Origin: JADJRH01 sp046351455
GTDB lineage: Bacteria > Myxococcota_A > Polyangia > Polyangiales > Polyangiaceae
Length of the DNA stretch: 64,000 bases
Assembly (NCBI GenBank): GCA_046351455.1
Contig: JAXLYM010000026.1
Span: forward strand, 1 to 64,000
Direction: 5' to 3'
The notes under the pieces: generated by a model
The model's input: only the letters and a program-made list of their open reading frames with translations
Database searches by the model: none
What the model was told of the DNA's origin: nothing
Shown here: positions 55,352 through 62,976 of the stretch, piece after piece
Layout: each line of letters starts with the position of its first letter
How positions within the stretch are numbered: position 1 is the first letter of the stretch
Position numbers and translations under genes: made by a program

Positions 55352-56590
55352 ATGAGCGAAGAAGCCGCCACTCCCCCGACCGCCGAAGGCGCCACCCCGG
55401 ACTCGCACAAGGAGCCCGCGGACGAGCACACCCAGCCGGATCGTCCCCAGCGCCCCGAGATCCGGGTGCGCCTCTTCGGCCGAACCGACGTCGGTCAGGT
55501 CCGCGAGCACAACGAGGACAACTTCCTCGTCGCGGATCTGACGCGAGGCACCCGCGGCCTCATGGAAGCGGATCGCACGTCGATCCTGGGCGATCGCGGC
55601 GCCGTTCTCGGCGTCTGCGACGGCATGGGCGGCGCCGCCGCAGGTGAGGTCGCGAGCCAGCTCGCCGTCGACATCATCCACCAGAAGATGTCGCAGGGCG
55701 ATCCGCCGGAGAACCACGACGATCTCGCCGCGCGCCTCGTGCGCTCGATCGAGGCCGCGGGCCTCCGCATCTTCACCGAGGCGAAGCTCGATCGCACCCG
55801 CCGCGGCATGGGCACGACGTCGACGATCAGCGCGCTGATGGACAGGCACCTGTTCATCGGCCAGGTCGGCGACAGCCGCGCGTACATCCTCCGCGGCGAG
55901 CGCCTCGTGCAGGTCACGCGCGATCAGTCGCTCGTGACCCAGCTCATCGAGGCCGGCCAGCTCACCGAGGAAGAGGCCGAGACCTTCGAGCACAACAACA
56001 TCATCCTGCAGGCGCTCGGCACGTCCGACACCGTGCAGGTCGATCTCACGCACGTGGATCTGCGCCGCGGCGACACGCTGATGCTCTGCTCCGACGGCCT
56101 GTCGGGCATGATCCGCAACGACGAGATCCGCGAGATCCTCCGCAACGTCGAGGATCCGCTGGAGTCGTGCAAGGTCCTCACGGATCGCGCGAACCAGGCC
56201 GGCGGCCACGACAACATCACCGTCGTCGTCGCGAAGTTCGAGGGCGAGGGCCTCGACGAGCCGACGCAGGAGGACATCGATCGCCTCCGCTACGAGAAGT
56301 ACCAGCTCCCGAACCGCACGCCGGATCGAGGCGAGACGCTGCCCGAGCCGCGCCGCGTGAAGGAGCTCGACACGGCGAAGATCTCGCTGCGGCCCCCGCG
56401 CCCCGAGGGCGACGCGGACGGCGGCGACGACGATCCGCACGACGGCTCCCTGCCCGACTACGATCGCTTCCACAACGACGAGCCGGTGCAGATCCCCGTC
56501 GAAGGCGCGCCGCAGTGGCTCATCGTGATGATGATCGCGAGCGCCGTGGCCTGCATGATCGTCGTCGGGTACGTGTACCTCATCAAGTGA
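55352..56590 (+). CDS. PP2C-family Ser/Thr phosphatase with C-terminal membrane anchor
   Basis: A 412-residue enzyme starting at the ATG at 55352. An acidic tail (1-35) precedes the phosphatase domain (about 38-290): GRTDVGQVREHNEDN with Asp56, VLGVCDGMGGAAAGEVASQ with Asp90, RRGMGTTSTISALM, GQVGDSRAYILRGERLVQ, LCSDGLSGMI and GGHDNITVVVAKFEG. Metal-binding Asp are all present. A linker with GDADGGDDDPHDGS leads to a TM segment (IVMMIASAVACMIVVGYVYL) with three residues after it, making it tail-anchored with the catalytic part in the cytoplasm. It forms a transcription unit with the FHA gene. The ABC permease genes begin 7 bases downstream and may be co-transcribed. Confidence 0.93.
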   Translation: MSEEAATPPTAEGATPDSHKEPADEHTQPDRPQRPEIRVRLFGRTDVGQVREHNEDNFLVADLTRGTRGLMEADRTSILGDRGAVLGVCDGMGGAAAGEVASQLAVDIIHQKMSQGDPPENHDDLAARLVRSIEAAGLRIFTEAKLDRTRRGMGTTSTISALMDRHLFIGQVGDSRAYILRGERLVQVTRDQSLVTQLIEAGQLTEEEAETFEHNNIILQALGTSDTVQVDLTHVDLRRGDTLMLCSDGLSGMIRNDEIREILRNVEDPLESCKVLTDRANQAGGHDNITVVVAKFEGEGLDEPTQEDIDRLRYEKYQLPNRTPDRGETLPEPRRVKELDTAKISLRPPRPEGDADGGDDDPHDGSLPDYDRFHNDEPVQIPVEGAPQWLIVMMIASAVACMIVVGYVYLIK

Positions 56591-56596
56591 ACCGCC

Positions 56597-58150
56597 GTGA
56601 CGGCGGCGCTCTATACCCGGCTGCTGCGGCACGCGTTCCGGCGAGCGCTCTGGCTCCTGCCGACGCTCGCGCTCGTGTCGATCGTCACGTTCCTGTTCCT
56701 GTCGTACGTGCCCGACGCGACCGAGGATCCGCGCGTGGCGCGCTCGCTCGGGGCCGCGCGCGTGGCGGAGCTCCGGCGCGAGCGGTTCCTCGATCTGCCG
56801 CGCTTCGTGAACCCCGCGCCCCGTGACGTGCGCGTGCGCGCCGCGGAGGCCGTCGCCGCGATCGCGGAGGGCGGCCCCGACGCGGAGGACGCGAAGAAGG
56901 AGCTCGCGCGGCTCGGCGGCGCGGCGCTGCCCCACGTGATCCCGGCGCTCGACGCGCTGGCCCCGGAGCCTCGGAGCCGCGTGGCCCTCGCCCTCGCGCC
57001 CATCGCGCGGCGCATGCGCCTCAACCCGCGCGACGACGCGACCGATCCCGATCGCGCGGCCGCCTTCTGGATCCGCTTCTGGGACGACCGCAGCCCCGAG
57101 TTCCGCGACGCCGCTGTCCGCAGCACGGTGCGCCGCCTCTCGCAGTACGGGGCCGGCACGCGCGCCGCGGATCTGCGCGGCCTCGACACGTTCGCGATCG
57201 AGTTCATCACGGCCGCGCTGGAGCCGCCCACGGACGCGGCGTCGCTCGGCAGCGCGCGCGCCCTCGTCGACATCCTCGCGGACGTCACCGAGCGCGACGA
57301 TCGCATCCGGCCGGGCGCGGATCTCGCGAGCGCCCGCGCGTGCGTCGATCGCTGGCTCGCCTTCGACGCGGTGTACGGCGTGGACTACCGCACGCTCACG
57401 GGGGCCGCGCGCCTCACCGCGGTCGTGACGGAGGCGCGCTACGGGAAATGGCTCCTCTTCGCGCTCTCGTCGCGCGTCGGCAAGACGGCCGAAGGCGTGC
57501 CGGTGATGACGGCGCTGGGGCGGCGCGCGCAGGTCACGCTCACCCTCGTCTTCGGGGCGATCGTGCTCGCGTACCTGATCGCGACGCCGCTCGGCGTGCT
57601 CGCCGCGGCCACGCGCCGGCGCGTCGTGGATCTCGGCGTCGCGACGATCGTCCTCACGCTGTACGCGCTGCCGACGTCGGTGGTCGCGGTGTTCGTGGCG
57701 CGCGTCGGCGGCGCGGGCAACCTCCTCCTTCCCACGGTGCTGCTCGCGCTCGGGCTCGTCGCGGCGCCGGCCGGACAGCAGCGATCGGCGCTCCTCGGCG
57801 CGCAGACGGCCGATCACGCGACGGCGGCGCGGGCGCGCGGCGCGGGGCTGCTCCGCGTCGTGCTCGTGCACGGCCTCCGCAACGCGCTGTTCCCGACGGC
57901 GACGCTCACGACGCTGGAGGCGCCGATGGCCCTCGGCGGCGCGTTCGTGCTGGAGCGCGTGTTCGGCCTCGGCGGCCTCGGCGAGGCGACCGTGCGCGCG
58001 GTCGAGCAGCGTGACATCGCGTGGCTCATGGCGCTCTCGTTCTTCGCGGCGGGCCTCGCGGCCGTCGGCGTGTTCATCACCGACGTGGTGTACGCGGTCG
58101 CGGATCCGCGCGTCGCGGCGCCCGTGCTCGACGGGGGGCGGCGCGGATGA
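56597..58150 (+). CDS. ABC transporter permease (DppB type) with large helical insertion
   Basis: A 517-residue inner-membrane protein from the GTG at 56597. TM1 about 14-36 (LWLLPTLALVSIVTFLFLSY). Unusually, about 260 residues lie between TM1 and the transport domain (about 40-300), with HEAT-like helices (APRDVRVRAAEAVAAIAEGG; LGGAALPHVIPALDALAPEP). The permease domain (about 305-510) holds five TM segments and the EAA-like loop (ATAARARGAGLLRVVLVHGL RNALFP). DppB relatives are about 310-340 residues, so the insertion is extra. It pairs with the next permease (ATGA overlap). No ATPase or binding-protein gene is here, so these must be elsewhere. Substrates of the family are dipeptides, oligopeptides or nickel. 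Confidence 0.85.
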   Translation: MTAALYTRLLRHAFRRALWLLPTLALVSIVTFLFLSYVPDATEDPRVARSLGAARVAELRRERFLDLPRFVNPAPRDVRVRAAEAVAAIAEGGPDAEDAKKELARLGGAALPHVIPALDALAPEPRSRVALALAPIARRMRLNPRDDATDPDRAAAFWIRFWDDRSPEFRDAAVRSTVRRLSQYGAGTRAADLRGLDTFAIEFITAALEPPTDAASLGSARALVDILADVTERDDRIRPGADLASARACVDRWLAFDAVYGVDYRTLTGAARLTAVVTEARYGKWLLFALSSRVGKTAEGVPVMTALGRRAQVTLTLVFGAIVLAYLIATPLGVLAAATRRRVVDLGVATIVLTLYALPTSVVAVFVARVGGAGNLLLPTVLLALGLVAAPAGQQRSALLGAQTADHATAARARGAGLLRVVLVHGLRNALFPTATLTTLEAPMALGGAFVLERVFGLGGLGEATVRAVEQRDIAWLMALSFFAAGLAAVGVFITDVVYAVADPRVAAPVLDGGRRG

Positions 58151-59259
58151 CGTACCTGCGCGTCATCCTCGCGCGCGTGCTCGGCAGCCGGCGCGCGGCC
58201 GTCGGCCTCGGGATGCTCGGCGTGCTCACGATGCTCGGCGTGTTCGCGGAGTGGTTCGCCGCGCCCGCGCCGCTCGTCGCGACGGGGCCGCTCGAGGTGC
58301 TGCCGGCCATCGTGCACCACGAGCGCTTCGACGACCTGCCGGAGTCGACCGCGGCGGCCGCGTACGAGGGGCGCGCTGCCCTCTGGCCGATCGTGCACGC
58401 CGGCCCCACGACGATCACCACCGCGGGCCCCAACGCCGACCCGTCGCGCGCGCACCCGCTCGGCACCGACACGCAGGGGCGAGACCTGCTGGCGCGGCTC
58501 GTCTACGGGGCGCGGACGGCCCTCGGGCTGTCGGCGGGCGTCCTCCTCCTCAGCATCGCGCTCGGCACGGCGCTGGGCGGCCTCGCGGGCCTGCGCGGCG
58601 GCTTCTGGAACGACGGCCTCGTGCGCCTCGTGGAGACGGTCGACACGTTCCCCGCGATCATCGTCGTCGCCCTGGTCCGCGCGATGGAGACGACGCCGAG
58701 CGCGCTGTCGCTGGTGCTGGCCGTCGCGATCGTCCGGTGGGCCGAGGTGGCGCGCCTCGTCCGCGCGGAGGTGCTGCGCGCGTCGACGGAGGGCTACGCG
58801 ATGGCCGCGCGCGCGATGGGCGCGTCCCCGATGCGCATCTTCTACACGCACATCCTCCGCAACGCCGCGGGCCCCATCCTTCAGAGCAGCGTGTTCGGCG
58901 TCGCGTCGGTGGTGCTCTTGGAGGCGGCGATCTCCTTCCTCGCGATCGGCGCGCCGACGCACGACGCCTCGTGGGGCGAGACGCTCGCGGAGGGCGCGAC
59001 GATGTGGCTGCGTCCCCCCGGCGCGCACGCCGGCCCGGATCCGACCGCGTCGACCGCGCTGCGCCTGCTGCTCGCGCCGGGCGTGTTCCTCCTCGTGACG
59101 ATCGTCGGCTCGTATTTGCTCGCGGAGGCGGTGCGCAACGCGATGGAGCCGAAGACCGCCCGCGGGACGCCGCCGCGCGAGAAATCGAAGCGCCGCGACG
59201 GCCCGGTGTCGCTCAGAGGAAGCGGGCGCGACGAGGGACACGGGGCCGCCTCGCGATGA
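58147..59259 (+). CDS. ABC transporter permease (DppC type)
   Basis: A 370-residue inner-membrane protein starting at the ATG at 58147, overlapping the first permease (ATGA). TM1 about 20-38, then a periplasmic loop (about 40-115) longer than in DppC, containing HPLGTDTQGRDLLARLVYGA, the classic DppC signature before TM2. The transport domain (about 120-345) has five further TM segments and the EAA loop (GYAMAARAMGASPMRIFYTHILRN with the conserved GAS). The C-terminal tail is basic (PPREKSKRRDG). Its 3' end overlaps the convergent TM-protein gene by 47 bases. With the DppB-type subunit it forms the membrane channel of a peptide-type importer. Confidence 0.88.
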   Translation: MTYLRVILARVLGSRRAAVGLGMLGVLTMLGVFAEWFAAPAPLVATGPLEVLPAIVHHERFDDLPESTAAAAYEGRAALWPIVHAGPTTITTAGPNADPSRAHPLGTDTQGRDLLARLVYGARTALGLSAGVLLLSIALGTALGGLAGLRGGFWNDGLVRLVETVDTFPAIIVVALVRAMETTPSALSLVLAVAIVRWAEVARLVRAEVLRASTEGYAMAARAMGASPMRIFYTHILRNAAGPILQSSVFGVASVVLLEAAISFLAIGAPTHDASWGETLAEGATMWLRPPGAHAGPDPTASTALRLLLAPGVFLLVTIVGSYLLAEAVRNAMEPKTARGTPPREKSKRRDGPVSLRGSGRDEGHGAASR

Positions 59260-59890
59260 TCACCGCGGCCGCGACGGCGCCGAGGATCGCGACGATCGTC
59301 GCGGCCTCGCGCGGCCTGTCCGCGATCGAGAGAGCCGACCGCACGAGCAACGAAGGCGGCGGCGGCCCCGACAGCGCGCCCTCGATCGCCGAGGCCGCGA
59401 GCAGCTCGTCGCACCGCGCGATCGCCGGATCGCCCCGCGCCGCGCACCCGATCGAGCACAGCACCACGTCGTGATCGTCGCCGACGAAGCCGAGCGTGTG
59501 CGCGATCGACGCCACCTCGCGATCGCCCGTGCGCCCCGCCACGCGCTGCTCCATCCGCGCGCCGGACGTGCGCAGCGGCCCCGTCTCCCAGCGATCGACC
59601 GTCACCCCGAGGCCCGCGATCGCGAGGCCCGTCGCGCGCCCCAGCACGAGCTCTTCGAGGCCGGGCGCCCACCGATCCGAAGGCGCCGTCACGCACGCCG
59701 CGCGCACCGTCACGGCGTCCGTGGAGAAGCCCCTGCGAAGCGTCACGCGCGCGCCGGGGACCGCGGACACGTCGATCGCCGGGAGCTTGTCCGCGGCCTC
59801 TTCCTGCGCGCCGGCAGGGATCGCGACGCGCGCGACGACGCCCTTCGCCGCGTCGAACGAGCGCGCCTCGTCGCCGAGGGGCGGGCTCAC
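59213..59890 (-). CDS. Tail-anchored hypothetical protein coupled to MerR gene
   Basis: A 225-residue protein. The GTG start at 59890 overlaps the MerR stop (GTGA), which fixes it. No N-terminal signal. The body (1-195) is alpha/beta-like with several conserved-looking stretches (GARVTLRRGFSTDAVTVRAA; LAIAGLGVTVDRWETGP; LCSIGCAARGDPAIARCDEL), with Cys near 65, 144, 148 and 159. A TM segment lies at about 195-215 (ATIVAILGAVAAAVIIARRP) followed by RVPRRARFL. It is a tail-anchored cytoplasmic protein of unknown function. Its end overlaps the convergent permease gene by 47 bases. Confidence 0.75.
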   Translation of the reverse strand: MSPPLGDEARSFDAAKGVVARVAIPAGAQEEAADKLPAIDVSAVPGARVTLRRGFSTDAVTVRAACVTAPSDRWAPGLEELVLGRATGLAIAGLGVTVDRWETGPLRTSGARMEQRVAGRTGDREVASIAHTLGFVGDDHDVVLCSIGCAARGDPAIARCDELLAASAIEGALSGPPPPSLLVRSALSIADRPREAATIVAILGAVAAAVIIARRPRVPRRARFL

Positions 59891-60315
59891 GGGACGGACG
59901 ACGATCGCGCGGACACGACAGGATCCACGCCGGCCCCCGCCATCGTGATCTCGGACGTCAGCTCGTCGAGCAGGCCGGACAGCTCACCGCGCAGCTCCAG
60001 GAGGGCCTCACGCATCCGGCGCGCCTCCTCCACGGACGGATCGCCCGGCTCCGGTGGCTCCACGCCGCGCTCGCGGAGGCGCCGCTTCGCGCCGGCGATC
60101 GTGAAGCCCTGCTCGTAGAGGAGCTCCTTCACGCGCGCGAGCGTCTCGACGTCGCGGCGCGAGTACACGCGCTGACCGCGGGCCGATTTCTTCGGGCGGA
60201 TCGAGCGAAACTCCGTCTCCCAGTAGCGGAGCACGTGCGGCTCCACACCGATGACGGAGGAGGCCTCACCGATGCGGAAATAAAGCTTGGCAGGGATTTC
60301 GATCCGCGAGCTCAT
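59887..60315 (-). CDS. MerR-family transcriptional regulator
   Basis: A 142-residue regulator starting at the ATG at 60315 (MSSRIEIPAKLYFRIGEASS). The winged HTH (about 9-75) has the MerR signatures YFRIGEASSVIGVEPHVLRY, WETEF and RGQRVYSRRDVETLARVKEL. A short C-terminal helix pair (about 95-130) is acidic and Glu/Leu-rich. No Cys in the effector region, so it is not a metal sensor. It lies 221 bases after the ihfA gene; the ihfA-merR order is the standard one in many Proteobacteria and Myxococcota. The 221-bp spacer shows no gene and only CG-rich inverted segments. Confidence 0.9.
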   Translation of the reverse strand: MSSRIEIPAKLYFRIGEASSVIGVEPHVLRYWETEFRSIRPKKSARGQRVYSRRDVETLARVKELLYEQGFTIAGAKRRLRERGVEPPEPGDPSVEEARRMREALLELRGELSGLLDELTSEITMAGAGVDPVVSARSSSVP

Positions 60316-60536
60316 GGACGCGCACGCACGAAGGCGAGACGGTCTACGACGGCGTCCTCCGCGCGTCGAGAGCCCCGCAAAGAGGGCGCGCTCACGCTCG
60401 CAACTTGGCCACGCTCGCGGCGAGCGCGCGCAACTCCGCCACACGACGCGCGGTCGCACCCCGATGTCGCGCCGGCGCCGCGAGCGAGCGTCCCCGGACG
60501 CTGCGGCGATCTCGGCATGTCTCCCCCCGCGTGACG

Positions 60537-60833
60537 TCAGCCCTCGGTCCCGTTCTTCGGATTGAGCGCCTGCTTCAAGAGCTGACTCGCCTTGAAGCTG
60601 AGCACGCGGCGCTCGGTGATGACGATCGGCTCCCCGGTCTGCGGGTTGCGACCTTGCCGCTTGCGCTTGTCACGCAGGACGAAGTTGCCGAAGCCGCTCA
60701 CCTTGATCTTCTCCCCCCGCCCCAACGTCTCCTTCATGGTCTCGAACACGAGGTCGACGAGATCCGCCGACTCCTTCTTCGAGAAGCCGCCGAGCTTTCC
60801 GTAAACGGCCTGCACGATGTCCGCTTTGGTCAT
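60537..60833 (-). CDS. ihfA: Integration host factor alpha subunit
   Basis: A 98-residue DNA-bending protein of the HU/IHF family starting at the ATG at 60833 with GGGGAAAG upstream. Family signature GRGEKIKVSGFGNFVLRDKR near 45-64 followed by KRQGRNPQTGEPIVITERRV, including the Pro that intercalates DNA (in GRNPQTG). The N-terminus TKADIVQAVYGKLGGFSKKE matches IhfA. The C-terminal FKASQLLKQALNPKNGTEG is slightly longer than in Escherichia coli. It functions with IhfB in replication, recombination and transcription; ihfB is not in the window. A GC hairpin overlaps its leader (see 60842-60856). Confidence 0.95.
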   Translation of the reverse strand: MTKADIVQAVYGKLGGFSKKESADLVDLVFETMKETLGRGEKIKVSGFGNFVLRDKRKRQGRNPQTGEPIVITERRVLSFKASQLLKQALNPKNGTEG

Positions 60834-60841
60834 GGCTTTCC

Positions 60842-60856
60842 CCGAGACGATCTCGG
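60842..60856 (-). promoter_or_regulatory. Hairpin in the ihfA leader overlapping the ribosome binding site
   Basis: CCGAGA (60842-60847), loop CGA, TCTCGG (60851-60856): a perfect 6-bp stem, 9-23 bases before the ihfA ATG. It shares bases with the GGGGAAAG ribosome binding site (60836-60843), so folding could hinder translation. The leader further upstream (to 61128) is AT-richer (TATAGATTTTT on the minus strand near 60877-60887) and may contain the promoter. Confidence 0.4.
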
Positions 60857-61128
60857 AGGTTGCCAGGAGAAGGACCAAAAATCTATAGGCCCTGAAACAA
60901 AACGAAACATCCCCGCCACACCTCCCGCCGAAGGCCTTCCTCTCGCCTTTGCGCGCGCGGAAAGCGATCTCCGCTGGCCGAAAGGGAGGTTGACGACGCA
61001 CGAAGATCGATGCTTGGCGCGCCGCTGAAACAAGCGAGCCGCGGAATCACCGCGGCCCGTTGCGTCGATCGACTCTGGATGGATGGGGAGGAGAACAAGG
61101 ACCGCAGGGCGCGGCCCGAGGAGGGGAA

Positions 61129-62754
61129 TCAGGCCGCCACGGCCTCGTCGCTCGCGGCGCCTTCCATGGCACCTTCGAGCGCGATCTCGCCGCTCTCCGG
61201 AACGTCGGACACGCGGAGCGCCGCGATGTCGCTCACGCGGGGCACCGTCTCGAAGCGGCCACTGTCGAGGAGCGCCGTCTCCGCGGCGGGCGCGATCTCG
61301 AGCTCCGGACGCGCGCGCTGGATCTGCTCGCGGGTCAGGAGGACCGTCACGTAGCCGTAGCCCATCATGAAGAGGAACGAGAACGGCGCCGCGAAGTAGT
61401 GGCCCGTGTAGCAGGACGCGACCACGCCGGCCGCGGACCACAGCGCGAGCACCGCCTCGACGTACGGGAGCTGGAGCGCCGCCTTGTAGCGGTTCTTGTT
61501 GTTGCCCTGCTTCGGCGTGCGGACGAACTCGCCGGCCATGAAGCGGAGGCCGTCCCACACGGCGCTGGAGAGGTGCGGCGCGAGGCCCGTGCCGATCGCG
61601 ATCAGCATCGGCAGCTTGAGCAGCGCGCCCTTGCGGCTGCGGCCCTGCGCGCTCTCCGCCATCATGTAGAAGGCCGCGAGCGAGCCCGTCGTCGCCATGC
61701 AGAGCGGCAGATCGACGAGCACCATCATGCGCACGCTCGTCGCCGGCATCAGCAGCAGCGCCGGGAGGACCAGCACGCTCAGCATCACGAGCAGCGGGTA
61801 CGCGAAGTGCGGCGTCATGTGGAACACCGCCTCCACCTTCTGCGAGAACGTCACGTCGGAGCGGAGCACGCGGCCGAGGAGCTTGCGCGCCGTCTGCACG
61901 GTGCCCTTGCCCCAGCGGTACTGCTGCGCGCGGAGCGCCGAGATGTCCTCGGGCAGCTCGGAGGGCGACACCACGTCCTGGCGGTAGATGAACTTCCAGC
62001 CGACCATCTGCGCGCGGTACGACAGATCGAGATCCTCGGTCAGCGTGTCGTGCTGCCAGCCGCCGGCCGCGTGGATCGCCTCTTTGCGCCACATGCCGCC
62101 CGTGCCCGAGAAGTTGAAGAGGAGGCCCGAGCCGAAGCGCGCGCGGTTCTCGACGAGGTGGTGACCGTCGAGCATCAGCGCCTGCACCTTCGTGAGGACC
62201 GAGTAGTCGCGGTTCAGGTGGCCCCAGCGCGTCTGCACCATGCCGACCTTCGTGTCCTTCACGAAGTGCGGCACGATCGCGCGGACGAAGTCGGGCTGCG
62301 GGAGGAAGTCGGCGTCGAAGATGGCGACGAGATCGCCCTTCGCGACCTTGAGGCCTTCGTCGAGCGCGCCGGCCTTGTAGCCGACCCGGTTCGTGCGGTG
62401 GATGTACACGACGTCGAGCCCCGTGGCGGCGAGGCGCTCGACCTCGGCCTTCGTGAGCGCGGCCGTCTCGTCGGTCGAGTCGTCCAGCACCTGGATCTCC
62501 AGCTTGTCGGCCGGGTAATCCATCTTCGCGACGCTGCGGAGCAGCCGGATGGCGACCGTCGACTCGTTGAAGAGGGGGAGCTGGATCGTCACCTTCGGGA
62601 GCTCGTGCTCACCGATCGGATCGACCTGCTGCGCGGCTGCGATCCGCTTCCGGTTCCGCCGGCAGAGGAGCACCAGGTGGAGCCGGTGCAGGCCGAAGGC
62701 CGAGAGGCCGAGGAGAACGACGAAGTAGAGGACGCAAAGTGCGGTGTGGACCAT
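61129..62754 (-). CDS. Family 2 glycosyltransferase (cellulose synthase-like)
   Basis: About 541 residues from the ATG at 62754 (MVHTALCVLYFVV); a GTG at 62775 is possible. N-terminal TM about 1-27. The GT2 catalytic domain (about 53-290) has the D,D,D,QxxRW set: DDS at 91-93, DAD at 147-149, TED at 239-241 and QQYRW at 277-281. Then come four or more TM segments (about 320-480) as in processive beta-glycan synthases, and an acidic C-terminal tail (about 485-541). It probably polymerises or transfers sugars across the inner membrane. The PilZ domain of BcsA is absent. The substrate (cellulose, mannan, exopolysaccharide) is unknown. The 222-bp region upstream to the P450 gene has no gene. Confidence 0.9.
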   Translation of the reverse strand: MVHTALCVLYFVVLLGLSAFGLHRLHLVLLCRRNRKRIAAAQQVDPIGEHELPKVTIQLPLFNESTVAIRLLRSVAKMDYPADKLEIQVLDDSTDETAALTKAEVERLAATGLDVVYIHRTNRVGYKAGALDEGLKVAKGDLVAIFDADFLPQPDFVRAIVPHFVKDTKVGMVQTRWGHLNRDYSVLTKVQALMLDGHHLVENRARFGSGLLFNFSGTGGMWRKEAIHAAGGWQHDTLTEDLDLSYRAQMVGWKFIYRQDVVSPSELPEDISALRAQQYRWGKGTVQTARKLLGRVLRSDVTFSQKVEAVFHMTPHFAYPLLVMLSVLVLPALLLMPATSVRMMVLVDLPLCMATTGSLAAFYMMAESAQGRSRKGALLKLPMLIAIGTGLAPHLSSAVWDGLRFMAGEFVRTPKQGNNKNRYKAALQLPYVEAVLALWSAAGVVASCYTGHYFAAPFSFLFMMGYGYVTVLLTREQIQRARPELEIAPAAETALLDSGRFETVPRVSDIAALRVSDVPESGEIALEGAMEGAASDEAVAA

Positions 62755-62976
62755 CGACAACGCGATCGCTAACACCCTCGCGTTCGGCGATTGTCACCGA
62801 CTTGTAAATCGTTGCACTCTTTCGTAATCGCCGCAATTTTCTGGACTTTCGGAGCGACAGGCGGCCTCCTCCGCGGACAAGTCGCGACAGTCCATGGGAG
62901 GAAGGGCCGAGTCCCGCCGCTCGCGAACATGGCAGTCGGCGGCCCCGCGACGCGGCTCACCGGGGGCGCGCGGACG

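Noticed and set aside
60316..60536. A tRNA or small RNA between ihfA and merR
   Set aside because: No cloverleaf, T-loop or anticodon arrangement can be drawn; only CG-rich inverted segments are present.
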